Assembly: GCF_000516985.1 (NCBI RefSeq)
Contig: NW_006917098.1
Location: 2,568,309-2,632,308 of the forward strand
Origin: Pestalotiopsis fici W106-1
Lineage: Eukaryota > Ascomycota > Sordariomycetes > Amphisphaeriales > Sporocadaceae
Length of the DNA: 64,000 nt
Direction of reading: 5' to 3'
Part shown: one piece after another, positions 34,102 to 46,866 of the stretch
How positions within the stretch are numbered: the first letter of the stretch is position 1
Layout of the letters: every line of letters starts with the position of its first letter
Program-made: the position numbers and the translations under genes
Notes under the pieces: generated by a model
Seen by the model: only the letters and a program-made list of their open reading frames with translations
The model's database searches: none
What the model was told of the DNA's origin: nothing

Positions 34102-35823
34102 GACGGGAGACTTATCTCGAGCCGATTATGTGCCGGAGAATGCAGGTAGGGCGCGGAAAGGCGACGGGCTTTTGACGACAAGGTCGAGCAAATGGTGGTG
34201 ATGGTTTGTTTATTCTGGTGAGACACGGGTGACGTGACGTAGAAAGCTTGATTGCTTAGATTGGCGATGAATGATTAATGTTGCTGCAGCCGCTCTAGGT
34301 TTCCAATTTGAATAGAAGGAAAGAAATAAGAGATGGAAAAAAAAAATATAATAATGCCAAAGTCCGGCGCGGGAACTAGGGTTGGTGATGGCAAACACTT
34401 GCACTTTGCTGCCGCCGTCGTCTGATGTAATTATTCGAGCACAGCCAAGCACTGCGGTTGTGCAGAGCTTCCAGAAGATGACCTTTTCGAAAAGTGTTCG
34501 ATACCTGCCTACCTGTAGCTGAGTGGAGGGGGAGGTCGCAGCCAACAAGAAAAAAAAAGATAAGCCAGCTCGGGATCGTCGGCAGGCAGATTAACCAGGG
34601 TCCCAGTTGCAACTTCCGTTTAGCTTACTTTGTACATGCCCATCCAGGGTACATCGCACCAAGGTACAGCACCTATTTTGAGAAAGCTTCTCTGCTCTGT
34701 TCCAGTGTGCTTCTCACCAGATTAGGGGACCGCCAGGTACGAAAAGCCGCGCAAGTCCTTGGTACCTCGCGACGCTGGTAACCTGGAAGACGACTATTAC
34801 ACTACACACACACACACACACATACATACTGTATACCTAAATACATGGGCACACTCGGGGTTCTGGCAAGAGTCCGTCGGTTCCTGTCCAAGCAATTCAA
34901 ATTTGCTCCTTCATGTAAGCCAAAAGGGTGGAGGATCAAATCGACAGTTGTCAAAAGGAGCTCCACTGAAAATATGCGCCAGCAGACGCGAGCCACGCGT
35001 CGGGTATGCGGCTCTCTGGGTTCTGCGGCCTACATCGGCCACAAAGAAATATAGAATCTGGCAGCTGGTAGGAAGGTTTGCCGCGCACAAGTGATGTCAA
35101 GCGTGGTGCAGGTAGTGACTGAGGTCCTTATACTCCACAGACCTTGCTGGAGATGGAGATGGGGCAAGGGCCGAAAAAAAACTCTCGACCGATATGGCCA
35201 CTGCTTTTGTTCGATTCAGGAGAACCCTGTAGGTTAGCAAGGGAATCTTCTAAGCGGAAAGAGAAGGGGCAAGTTGCCCAGAAGACAAAAGGGGGGCTAC
35301 AGGTGCTTATATGATATCAGCATAGGTGCAGCATCTGACTCTCAACTACATAATCATGGCGCTCCACGGCCGTTTCGAATGTATATCAGTGGAGTTTGTG
35401 GCATCCTCGGCAGATGATGACAGGCACAAGCTACTGATGTGCATAGCTTTCTGATATGTAAGTCATATTTTTCTTCTTCCATGTCTTTGAACCCTTCCCA
35501 CTCAAGGACCTGGCTTTGTTTTAAGAAGCAAAGAGGGAAGACTTTAAAAAAGATCTCACAAGGATCATGGCTCCGGGGAAGGGGTTCGGCGCTAAACAGT
35601 ACCGAAGCTTTGGTTCCTAGGCTGAAGTTATACTTTGCAACTTGCAGAAGCGAGTTTACACCCAAGTCCACCTGAAAGACCTCGGGAATGCATATGTGTA
35701 CCTTTTGATTTTTGGCACCCTCCCTATTTCGGGCTGGGCTTGCAGCCATTTATGGACTGCACTACAAAGTGACAACTAGAAATTCCACAATCCAATGTTG
35801 CGACCCCGCAAACCCCGAGGGTA

Positions 35824-35841
35824 GGGGAGGGGAGGGGAGGG
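35824..35841 (+). other. G-quadruplex-capable run
   Basis: GGGGAGGGGAGGGGAGGG provides four G-tracts with single-A loops, the strongest form of intramolecular G4 motif. It lies in noncoding sequence. Confidence 0.6.
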
Positions 35842-37066
35842 AGAAGAAGGGGAAGACCCTGTCAATTACGGGAGTTGAGGGATCGACCAGCTCAACACAT
35901 ATCCGACCTAGTTCAGTGTTTGAACTCGTCCGTGATGAGTTGCTTCTTTTCGCGTGCCTCTTCTATCGAATCTATGCGAGCCAATGAGTAGCCCTGTGAC
36001 TTGAAACAGAACAAGACAATGTCTCCCGCCAAAATCCCTCTCTCAAACTTGGAGAACGGGCTGAATCAGCTGTGTACTGTCGCCATGTTCTGGCATCTTA
36101 CACTGCAATTTTTTCAAGTTGTGTACAGAGTAGTGGACTTCCATATCGCGAGACGCCGCGAGCATGTCTCACGCACCTCTTAGATCTCTTGCAATCTGGA
36201 CTCACTGACTGTCGCAGCCGAAATCAAAGGTATGGTGACAAGTAAAATCGAGTCCGGCTAGTTGATTCTTGTAAACAACACTGGTGTACATAGATTGTTT
36301 AGGTGGCTTGAACGTTTATATATCAGAAGCGACATTAAGCGTCTAGCGCCACAACAGCAGGTGGCCCAGGACTACCTAGTTGCAGGCTGGCGATTCTTCC
36401 TTCTCTCCTCACCTCAACGATGGCCAGAAGAGAATAGAGGGAGGTGTATATTAAAAAATCCATCTTTATGCGTTTTCGAAGGCTGGATCCCGAATAACTT
36501 TGCTTGTAGCTAGCCAACGCTCATCGATCTTGATCATGTCTCACCTGTCAGCTCGCGTTCAAAGGTTGACCGTCTTTCACGTGATCTAAACCTCTTTTCT
36601 CTCTCTTATTTAGCTTGACATGATCGACGATACCGAGCTCTCTAATAGACACACCTTGGAGAAATAATTTCATGGCTCAAAGATGACTAACCTAGATGAA
36701 ACGGATCTCGGCGTCTAGGGTCCGAGTAGGCTCTTCATCCCCCCCAGGCATTGGAAAAAAGACATTTGGGGGTACGCACGACCAAGTTGGGTATCACGAT
36801 GTTGGATGGGCTGGTCGGCATAGCCGTCGGGAGATCTGAGTCTAGACCCTATAACCGACGGGGTTTGATACCTCGGGGCTGCACTTGATTGGTCTGGCGG
36901 TTTCGAAGCCTAGTGGCAATGCCGAGGGGGTGTTCTGCTTTACACCCGCAACGGGTTGGGATGGGGGCCGACTAGTACAAACTATCTTCGTACATTTGCA
37001 TTCTACCCATTGATTGCTACTGATTCTGGCACCACACCAGCCTTGCCTTGACATTTTACTATGTAA

Positions 37067-37086
37067 GAGAGAGAGAGAGAGAGAGA
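37067..37086. repeat. (GA)10 microsatellite
   Basis: Ten perfect GA units in a gene-free region. Confidence 0.85.
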
Positions 37087-39921
37087 AGAGCACTGTGCCT
37101 AACTACGTACCTCGATGTGTATTGTTAAGCCTCAGAAATGAAATGGGCAAAGGGTGTGACTCCCTTCTGTAACGACCCTATACTGTGAGATAGGGGATAC
37201 GCACGGGAAGCGACATTGTTTGGCGCCGCCTTCATCAGGTCTGCCAGCGGAGCAGACGTGGCGCAGATGGGAGAAGGGCGAACCAGTCAAGTGGCATCAT
37301 TAGACAGTTGAAGTGAGCAGTTTTTTGATGACTCTGCTTCATGCGAATGGGCCTAACCCCGGCCCGCTTCTAGTCATTCTTCGTGCTCGTCGTTAGGATT
37401 GCATGAATCACAAGTCCAAAGTGCTGATGTACCTAGTGTATTGGAGAAAAGTACCGCGCACATAGATATTGCAGCCGATGAAGTGCGCCAAAGGTTGCAA
37501 ATAGGAGACGTAGGGCACAAATCCGGTACCACCACTGCCAGGGCGAGTAGAGTTGACGCAGCCTTTTGTTTGTAGATAAAGACAGGCTACGCTACCTACT
37601 ACAATGTGTGAAGATCAGCATCACCATCCACCCAAGATGTCAGAGATCGCCATGGCCCAGCGGCAGCCTTTTTAAGTCTGGTCTAGTATACTGTAATCTG
37701 CACCTTACATGGCACGCACCCATCTCCTTGGGTTTGGGGCATCTGGGCGAGCTGGGTATAGACTCTGTCTCCTCGCTCGCCCTTGCCCCTTCGATGGACT
37801 CCCCCCCTGCTTCGTGCATACCTTATTACGGACTGTAACACGTAGACTGGCTGGGTAGGTTTGTATAGTCGGCACACAAGACGCCAGCCAGCCTTGTACA
37901 AAGAGAGATATTTGAAATGGGTGGGTAGGAATGTACGGTACTAGGTAGGTTAAAATGGCTGAATATATCTGTAGGTGGGTACGAATGTACATATGTCGAA
38001 TATGGCATACATGTTTTACGTATTCACCATACCCCAGAGTTTCGTGATACGTGCGTGCCGTTGTGTCACCCCTCGCCCGTCCGTCATCCAAGTTGTCCAT
38101 CTATCAACCGAGTAATATCGGAGAGGCGATTAGAGGACGCCATCCTGACTCGTTACCCAAAGGACCATCAGAGAGGACTGCAATCGGTGCACCAGCCTTG
38201 GCTACTTCAAAAGTCCTGCCCGTGCGACGTTTTTGACACCTCACATGTAGCTGTCGCTCAGTTGCCTTGTAATGCACATTAGCAGAGTTTAATCGTACAG
38301 GCAGGCAATCCATACGGGCGACTTGGAGCCAGCCGGCCAGGTTGGACGACTGTGTACAGTATGTGATATATGGTATGCAATCCACAAGCACATTATCTAT
38401 CGTAGACAGGGAAGTGTCAGTTGGTTGGTATACAAAGTATCGTACGGTTTGCATGCGCGACAGCTGCTCCATTGTGATTGACGTAGGAAGTTTTCGCCTT
38501 GCTCACGAAAAGCCATGAAACTTAGTTAGTGTGTTTGTCTTTTCTTCAAATTTCCTTCTTGCTACGCTTATTCTTGGACCCCTTCCTCTTTCCTCTGCGC
38601 GAGCCTCTGCACTATAAACACTATACGGTAGAGTTCTCTCTCCTTTCCTCAAAGGAAACCCACCCACTCTTTCAAGGGACTACGTTTCTTAGCTCACAGG
38701 TTCTGGACCAATACGCACGGGTTCCTTCTTTTTGCTTCTTCTTTACCCTTTCTCCCACTCCTTCCCAGGTTAGATACTTACTTTACGCATTGGAGTTGGG
38801 GGGGGGGGAAGCGTTTCATACCAACCTAACCAAGCTTCCGGCTACGGTAATAGGGGAAAGGAACCTCCTACCTAGGACAAAAGTGAGGAGCTAACCGGCA
38901 AATACGTTTGGCGAAGAAAGAAGAAGACGTTTCTTTTTTTCCCAATTATTTTATTAGTCTCCAGCGCCGCAACATTCCCTCGTTCCCGACCTGCCTTGAA
39001 ATTAAAAAGCACGACAAAAGCAGTGCACGCACGTAGCAGCGTACCACAGTCTCGCTATTTTTCCCAGTAGCGACGAAGCAGCGGTATCCTGGCGCTGTTA
39101 AATTGACATCATTCTACTCCACTACTCAAGACCAAGGAGACGGAGAGAGGCCTAGGAGAACCCCGGGAGAGGAGAGAGACAGTGTGTGTGCGCGAGAGGA
39201 GACTGATGAACGACAATAGAGAGAGAGAGAGAGAGACGGAATCAGAGTACATACGCGAGAGCCCCATTCATCCTCCGAGCTGGACCTAGCATAGCCAGGA
39301 GTCTGGCCGAACCTCCGCCAAGCCCAAGCGGAAATCGACTGACTTGACCGTCTGGACTCGCTGTCGTCTGCATGCGCACCGCCTTTTGCGCGAGATCCCT
39401 GGTCTGCCCACTACACTACCAACGACACTACCGTCTACCTACACTACTATTACTACTACTAACCACTACTCCCACCAACCGCCGCCACCAACGCCGCCGT
39501 CACTACACTTCTGCCCTTTGCACACACACACACACACGTACACGCGCACCCCGACCTGGCAACTACTATATGTAGATCAGACGACGTTCCTTACTATTCT
39601 TTCGAGGCCTCGAAACTCATCACCCATCGCTTAAATTCTGCTAGGCCCCCACAGACCATAGCATCACTTCTCATCACGACTCGTGCTGTGTAGAAGGAGA
39701 GGAGAACCAAGAAAAAAAAAATCGAGGGAAAAAAAAAATCGACGAATCCGCCCGCCAGCCAGACACTCGACGTCTCGTCAAATCGCAACCCTCTTTTTTG
39801 TGTTCCACCCCGTCCTCGACGCTCAAGTTGGATCACGCAGATCCTAGAAGATCGAGTGGTTACAAGGATCAGAAGCAGAAAAAGGCAGCACAAATCAGGA
39901 TAGCCACTGACTGCGCCCACA

Positions 39922-41082
39922 ATGTCCGCCGACCGACCTCAAAACCACACGCTGAAAGCCAGCTTTGCCGACCGGGCAAGCAAGGCAACGCATCCTCTGT
40001 CCAATTACTTGCTCCGTCTTATGGAGCTGAAGAAGTCCAACCTGTGTCTGAGTGCCGATGTTGCATCTGCCCGAGAATTGATCAACCTGGCAGACAAAGT
40101 TGGCCCCTCCATTGTCGTGCTCAAGACGCATTATGACCTTGTAGCCGGCTGGGACTTTCACCCGCAGACTGGCACCGGCGCTAAGCTGGCCGCGTTGGCG
40201 CGCAAGCATGGCTTCTTGATCTTTGAAGATCGCAAGTTTGGCGACATTGGCAATACGGTCCAGCTGCAGTACACGGCAGGCACAGCCCGAATCATTGACT
40301 GGGCGCACATTGTCAACGTCAACATGGTTCCCGGCAAGGCTGCAGTAAGCGCACTGGCAGAGGCTGCCGCCAAGTGGAGATCGCGTGTCAACTACGAGGT
40401 CAAGACATCCGTCACCGTGGGCACTCCCGTCAACGATGCATTTGAGGAGAACGGAAACTCCGAGGACGAAGATCGCTTGGCGCCGCTCGAGGCCCACAAC
40501 AGCAGCGGCAACACCACCAACAACCACCAGGCCACCCACCACAGGGATGCCGACGGGCGGAAAGGAAGCATTGTGTCCATCACCACTGTGACACAATCAT
40601 TCGAGCCTGTAGACTCGCCGCGGTTCGCCACCACTACCGAAGATGGAGACGACCTGGTCTACGCCGGTATCGAGGAGCCGCCGTATGAGCGAGGTCTTTT
40701 GATCCTGGCACAAATGTCGAGCAAGGGCAACTTCATGAATGCTGAATACACCAACGCGTGCGTAGAAGCCGCGCGGGAGCACAAGGACTTTGTCATGGGA
40801 TTCATCGCCCAGGAAAGCCTCAACACAGAGCCCTCGGACAACTTCATTCACATGACGCCCGGCTGCCAGTTGCCCCCAGAAGGCGAGGAGGAGAATGGCG
40901 TCGTTGCTGGTGACGGCCTAGGCCAACAATACAACACGCCATCCAAATTGGTACAGATCTGCGGTACCGATATCATCATTGTTGGAAGAGGGATCATCAA
41001 GGCAGCCGACCCGCAAGTTGAGGCCACTCGCTACAGACAACGGGCCTGGCAGGCTTACCTCAACCGGATAGGAGCCAACTAA
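39922..41082 (+). CDS. pyr4: Orotidine 5'-phosphate decarboxylase
   Basis: A single exon encodes 386 residues. The catalytic tetrad region [12 protein letters not shown] is at 101-112, with Asp103, Lys105 and Asp108 as catalytic residues; the substrate-binding LKTHYD (68-73) precedes it, and the phosphate-binding end has IIVGRGI. Between about residues 188 and 250 is a hydrophilic Asn/His/Glu-rich insertion absent from the 267-residue yeast Ura3 but usual in filamentous ascomycete pyr4/pyrG. The enzyme makes UMP in the last step of de novo pyrimidine synthesis in the cytosol. The start codon lies in CACAATGTC after a long pyrimidine- and CA-rich leader. An AATAAA overlaps the stop (41081-41086). 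Confidence 0.97.
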   Translation: MSADRPQNHTLKASFADRASKATHPLSNYLLRLMELKKSNLCLSADVASARELINLADKVGPSIVVLKTHYDLVAGWDFHPQTGTGAKLAALARKHGFLIFEDRKFGDIGNTVQLQYTAGTARIIDWAHIVNVNMVPGKAAVSALAEAAAKWRSRVNYEVKTSVTVGTPVNDAFEENGNSEDEDRLAPLEAHNSSGNTTNNHQATHHRDADGRKGSIVSITTVTQSFEPVDSPRFATTTEDGDDLVYAGIEEPPYERGLLILAQMSSKGNFMNAEYTNACVEAAREHKDFVMGFIAQESLNTEPSDNFIHMTPGCQLPPEGEEENGVVAGDGLGQQYNTPSKLVQICGTDIIIVGRGIIKAADPQVEATRYRQRAWQAYLNRIGAN

Positions 41083-41957
41083 TAAAACGAAAGGGCAAAC
41101 TGCGCACCATTTGTTGAAGAAGGGGTCCAACCTGAATTTCATTTCATTTGATTTCGGGACTCCATCTCTTGACTCACTTCCGAGTCTAGAGTTTTTATGC
41201 TTTGCAACTTCATCCAGTTAGTTGCCTCTATGACCAGCGGGACGGCCAGATATCTAAGACGAAAAAGGTACCACTACCGGAGCACAGCGGGGAATATCAT
41301 ATCGAAGATATTGGATATATACCATTAGTAGTTGTTCTTTATTTTGCAAAATGATCAAGTTAAGCAATTTGTACAACATATATCTACCTGCTAGTAAATG
41401 TGGCATGTGATTGTGGGCGCTCATACAGGTACCAAAACGTCGGAACAGTGTTTCACAACCATCACGATGTTCCTCAAGCCGCCATGTATATGCGTAGTGA
41501 GTTCTTTCGCACAACGGCCGCTTCTTTTCATTTCACTAAACTTGTGATCTTGATTGTGAAGCACTAGAGAAGGCAAGGAGGTAGGAGAAAGTGAATATTA
41601 CGAATAATGCACTTTTGTATCGGACGACATGGCAAAGCTTACACGCTATTTCCGGCATTAGTAGCAGACCAGGGCCTCCTTGGCGGCGGAGGTGTCCACT
41701 TGGGAGGTGGGGTTTACTACACACCCTTGGGGGTCCTGTCGCATCTGTCAGGTCGAGGAGCTCTCCAAAAGCTCTCCTCATTTCTTCCAACTTCTGAGTC
41801 TCTTCTCCTCTGCTGACAAACACTGCAAAGAGAGAGCATTGAACCTCGCGACCCCCGATCCGCCCCGTCGGACGCCAAGCTGATCGGACTGAAGACGCGA
41901 AGACACCGAGAGCAAGGGTAAGGAAAAGAGGAAGACGCCGAAAGATTCGCGGATCGG
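41083..41957. other. Intergenic region
   Basis: No supported gene. It contains the pyr4 terminator side and the presumed promoter of the Zn2Cys6 gene. Frames seen on the minus strand near 41536-42142 partly overlap the start of that gene and are shadows. Confidence 0.6.
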
Positions 41958-44408
41958 ATGGGACCTGCGCAAACCAACGGCGATCGCGCCAGCGTCGAGG
42001 CCAGGATGGACGAGACCACCCCGCCGAACGACACATCGCAACCGATCAAGCCCCCGCCGCGGAAACGTCGCCGAGTGGTCATTTCGTGCTTGGACTGCCA
42101 TAAGCGCAAGCAGAAATGCGACAGGAAACTGCCCTGCACCAACTGCGTCTCGAGGGGGAAACAGTCATCATGCCGCTATGAGACGGGCGCGCCCATCTCC
42201 AAGGACGGAGGAGAAGGGCGCAAAGGTTCTCAGCCGGGAGAAGACGTATCGCCGCCCTTGGACGGTGCTAATGGCGAAGGTCACATTCCCATCAAGGCGG
42301 TTGACTTTGGATACTCGAATAGCAGCGGAAATGGCGCCAACACCTTGGGATTCTTGAAAAAGATCGAAGGTGCGGGCTCGGGCGAACCACTGAGTAGCGT
42401 CGGCGGCGTCGGCGAGGCAGCGCAAGAAGGGGAGCATTTCGGGTCCAGAGAAAGGTACAAGAGCCTCGTCCGCCATCTGCCAGCGCGCACATTTGTCGAA
42501 CAGCTTGTCGATATATACCTCCGGGAATTCAATTGGATGTACTATGCTATTCACGAGGCCGAGTTTTTGGAACAGCTGGAAATGTGGTATCAGCTCCCCT
42601 TCCACCTCCTCTCGAATGCTGGGCCGCAAGGCATAGATCCGACTCTCAGGTCTTTTCCTGCACTTCTGTTCCAAGTACTCGCCACCTCACTGCTGGCAGT
42701 GTCGGATGAGAACGACCCAAGGTTTGTAAGCCTAAAATATGCAGGCAACATGACCTTTGAGGATCTTGCGTTGGAGTACAGTGAAACGGGCGTTGCAATT
42801 TTGACCTTGTTGGGGAAGCGCCAGATGACGGTGCCGACTGTCCTGGCCGGATGGGTACGCGCTGCATTTCTCAAGTACACCGGCCAGGTCACTGAAGCGG
42901 TAGGTCTAAACTTGGGGTCTTTCCCCCCTTTTTGCTTAGTAGGATTGTCATACTGAGCAGGATAATAGTGGCATCAAGTAGGGACTGCCATCAGAGATGC
43001 GCAGGAGATTGGCCTACATCGTGACCAGTTCGACCCGCAACCGGGCCCAAATGATAGCACAGAACAAGCGCTGGATGCCATGTGGAAAGCGCAGAGCAGG
43101 CGGAAGATCTGGATGGTTCTCGTCATGTGGGATTTGCACACAGGCGCGGTCCTCGGACGACCAACGAGCGTGGACATGCGAACTTTCAAGAGGAGCTCTC
43201 CCATTGACGCACCCATCCCCTTCGACAGACGGAAAACTCCCATATTTGTTCGTGGCGAGAATGACCCACCAACGCCTCTGACTAGGGGTCTTTGGGCGTT
43301 TGAGTGCCTACGGCCTCTCCGCGACATTCTCGACCTCGAGAAGGAAGGCCCATTTCCCAAGGATTTTTCCAAAGTCGAAAAACTGCACCAGGAGCTTCTC
43401 GAATTACAAGAGCGTACGCCTCCAGAATTTCGCCTGGAAAACCCGGATACCAGGTTCGATTCTTTTCCAGAGTGCCACTGGATAACACTGGCACGGCCGA
43501 CTCTACCGCAGCTCATTTCCTTCAATTTCATGGCACTTCACAGGCCCTACATATTCACACGAGCCAGTAGTCGACATGAAGCCCTCAAGGCCAGCTTGGA
43601 TATGCTAGAGGCACAAAGTATCCACTTCAAAGGCCTGGATCCCGAACAGTACAAGACATTCAGCCTCTTTTTTGGCACATTTGATGCCATTGTCATGATG
43701 GCCAGCATATACATTCTCTTTCCCAAGGAGCACCCCGAACTTCTGAACAATGCGCTCCAGCATTTCCAGTGGGGAGTCGAAAGGTTCGAGGCGATGGCTG
43801 ATCGCAACCGTCTGGCTGCTGCAGCATTGGGAGTCCTGAATGCCATCTATATTCGGCTCAAAAAGGCCATAGGTCACGGGTTTCTCAACAAGCTATGCCC
43901 TCGCTCCTTTACCTGCCCCAAAGAACTGTGCCAAACAGATCAGCAAGATGACGCCACCAAGAGCTCGGATGGACAGACTTCGATTGCCGCCGAGTCTTCT
44001 CCGGCAGTCACCCAGTCACATCCTGCGTCAGTGACGCCGAAGACTGAGTCACCAGCTGTTCACACGGATGGCAGCAGCAGCGGAACTGGTCTCACACCCG
44101 GCGCAGAGCTCTTCCCTGCACCCGACTGGTCTTTTCCGACCAATTTCGATTTTAGCTCGCTTCCGCCAATGTATCCGATGGGCGACGTGGCCTATAATGA
44201 CCTGACAGGCATACGAGATGATGGTATCCCCCCGAGCGCCGGCATTGGAGTCTGGCAAGGAGCAGCAGACGGCTCAGCTAGTGCAGATTTGGTCAACAGC
44301 CTATCACGTCCCATTGGTGGCGAGCAAAGCGAAGTGGGCTACAACTTTGGCGGAGAGTTTGGCAACGACACGATTTGGAACCTGTTGAATCAATTTCCGC
44401 CACATTAG
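41958..44408 (+). CDS. Zn(II)2Cys6 fungal transcription factor
   Basis: Two exons, 41958-42899 and 42969-44408, with a 69-nt intron, give 793 residues. The binuclear zinc cluster is Cys44, 47, 54, 60, 63 and 72 (CX2CX6CX5CX2CX8C), preceded by the basic KPPPRKRRR that likely serves nuclear import. A fungal-specific regulatory domain follows (about 175-560), with REFNWMYYAIHEAEFL, RDAQEIGLHRDQF and the RRKIWMVLVMWD signature. The C-terminus is Ser/Thr/Pro-rich and ends acidic/aromatic, as activation domains do. It is a nuclear DNA-binding regulator; the target pathway cannot be read from the sequence. It lies 875 bp downstream of pyr4 in the same orientation, with no sign of co-regulation. Confidence 0.92.
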
Positions 44409-45313
44409 TGTCAAGAACCTCAACGGCAGTGCCAAGCCAGGAGGATGAACACGTGATAGAATACCCGTGAAGCCGTGAGGGTACTCGAGGAGCAATTGGA
44501 AGTCCACTCGACGCCACGGTGAAACTAGGTTGGAAGCGCCCAATCTTTTGTGAATATACCTAGGCAACACCACGAATTAGCTGATTGCGTTCCCATATAC
44601 CCAGCCCGTATGCCTGATGACGGGTGCTGAGCGCGAATCAAAATGATTCCCATGCCAAATCGCAACATGATGGCAGCAGAGCCTTGGACGAGGCCGCTTC
44701 GGGAATGAAATCAAAGAAGTAAAAGTTACGAGTATGCTTTAGGGGTAAATGGGGAAAAAGATTATTATACATGACATCATGCATGTGTTCTTGTTCCGCG
44801 TCTGACAAGGGACGATATGCTGTAGTCTTGTCGGAAGCATCTGCACGTAATCAAAGCTTTCAACCATACCCATTCATCCATTGGGATCTTATTATCATAG
44901 CTATGGCACTGGGAGGCTTGGTTTTTCTACGGAATCAAACGCGACTCTTCATATCCGACAAATGCTACCACCTAACTTTTTTCTTTTTGCCTCCACTGAG
45001 CAAAGCGAGCCGAACTGTCATAGAGAGCTACCTTGCATCGATAGTCCTTGCTTTAGCAGACGAGTTCACAACACGGAATAGACTTAAGATGAGTAGTGCC
45101 GTGTGATACTCATCTGACATGATAATTACGCCCTTGATCCTGCTGCTAATCGGCTTGGCCGACCTTGATGTCTTGCAGCTCTCGGTTGAGGTCTTCATGA
45201 CGGGTAATCGATGCACCAGACTGTAATGAAGCACACTAGATGGTGGAGCCTGTACGGCTGTTTCCCAAGATCCACAGATTGGTCGAGCCTGTTCCAGAGC
45301 CGTTCTCTGATTC
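44409..45313. other. Convergent intergenic region
   Basis: The 3' ends of the Zn2Cys6 gene (+) and the CCCH gene (-) face each other. No gene is visible; short frames only. Confidence 0.6.
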
Positions 45314-46866
45314 CTAATCGACGGGCTTCTTGCTGGCCTTTATCTTTGTTCCCGGGGGGTGCTCATTGACGTGAAATTTGCAGAATGGATGTGTACAGAC
45401 GCCGTCCTTGACGCTAGGGCAGTGATGGCCATAGATGCAGTTATCCACGTCACAATCTTGACCATTTGTGCAAGGGTTGAGGCGTGCCAAGAACTGGATG
45501 GCTCTTATCTCATCCTGATTTGGCGTGTAATCGTGCTCGAAGCAGCATGCGTCACCCTTGGAGCAGGGGCCTCGCAGATAATGGTTGTTGCAGAGTTTGT
45601 CGCTTCCGGTTCGCTTCTTGACGATGTCGAGGACATTCTGATTCAAAGGGATAGGAGGATCCAGACCTCGAGCACCAGGGTTCCAAGGGGGTGATACAGG
45701 TCGTGTGGTTACACGTACTGCTGCGCTCTTACTTTGGACCGTCTTCGGTGCCAGAGGCAGAATCAACTGAGGCGGGGGGCTTGCCTTTTGCGTGATGGTC
45801 GCATACGTAAATGGGGTGGCGGAATTCGAGATGGGGGTGCTAGCAATTGACGATGCGGTCGTGACGGGCTTGTCGACAACCAGCGGCAGCTTTTCGGCTC
45901 TGAAAATTGCGTCAAAACTAGCGACAGACACACCAGTGCCAATGATTTCTTTTGAAACGGGGCATCCTTCCAAGATAGTAATACGCTTCGACTTGATTTC
46001 ATCCTTGACGTCGTCGAGGAGCTGGACGTAGGCAGGATCGGAAACTCCAAGCATGACCTGTGTGCAATTGTAATTCTTCAGATGGAAGCGTGCCGTATCT
46101 GCAATTTTGGCATGTGCACCTGTGTCGACATTGGCGACGTCAATAAAATCAAAAGATGCTTTGGCCTGGGTGAAGCCCAGCATGAAATGCTTGAGATCAT
46201 TCTCATTGCGTCGTAGAGCCTTGGCCAAGCCAGAGAGGTTGGCCACAACCTTGGCAATGATTTCCGTGTCATCTGGATTTTGTACTTTGGCGTAGACTGC
46301 TTGGCGAAGGGCGTATGCTGCTTTGCTGCCACCCTCGGCGCCTTGCTTGACAAGATGGTCTTGGAACTGGGAAACGGTAAGCAAAAGGCGCTACTATTGT
46401 CAGTTGCAGTGTCGGATGTCTCATCTTACTATTAGGTCATTTCCGTCAACAAGGACGAGGACGTAGGGATTTCTATGTTTCAGACCGGAGTTATTTTGTG
46501 ACAAAAAGCTCAGTTGGCTCTCGAGATCCATGACACGAGCTTGCAGCTCACGTCGAGCATTCACCGAGTCCTCATAATCAAACTGAGCGTGTCGCAGCTG
46601 GGTATTGAGTGCTAGCTTTTCTTGCCGGGTCGTGTTTTCAATGTGTTCGGCATAAATCATCAAGTCCTGAAGAGAGCGCCAGTCAGAATCAATCCATGTG
46701 GACGACGGTGATAATGCCAGGCGCAGCACGGCGCAAACCAACCTACCTTGATGAAGGTCTCGGTCTGCTCTTTGGCGGCAGCATATTCGCGATAACGGGG
46801 GACAAAGTCCGTGATGGACTTGACCGAGGTGACGTCCATGACTTCCGGACGTTTGACCGGATGCAT
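45314..46866 (-). CDS. CCCH zinc-finger protein with N-terminal PIN/NYN-like domain
   Basis: Three exons on the minus strand, 46866-46747, 46666-46430 and 46366-45314, with introns of 80 and 63 nt, give 469 residues. A coiled coil (about 55-100) is followed by a domain beginning PYVLVLVDGNDLIF at about 107 and running to about 265; the VDGND start and alternating hydrophobic strands look like the acidic edge of a PIN/NYN nuclease fold, a domain that databases list as unknown function (I recall DUF7923). Near the C-terminus are zinc fingers: C-x8-C-x5-C-x3-H in KLCNNHYLRGPCSKGDACCFEH, a second C-x5-C-x4-C-x3-H, and a third Cys/His cluster. CCCH fingers of this spacing bind RNA, so an RNA-processing role is reasonable but unproven. 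A second start at codon 10 is also possible. Confidence 0.83.

Larger units (their letters stand above)
34102..39921. other. 5.8-kb gene-poor region
   Basis: No gene is supported here on either strand: the longest frames are about 130 codons, lack splice-consistent partners and have no recognisable motifs. It holds several simple repeats (AC at 34804-34822, GA at 37067-37086, GA at about 39218-39236, CA at 39521-39537) and a G4-capable run at 35824-35841. The last 900 bases, C/T-rich and then CA-rich, probably contain the OMP decarboxylase promoter and a long leader. I see no tRNA or rRNA. Confidence 0.6.

Noticed and set aside
37901..38008. Tandem GTGGGTA-like motifs as a coding repeat
   Set aside because: The units vary in length and sequence and the frames over them are short; it is low-complexity sequence.
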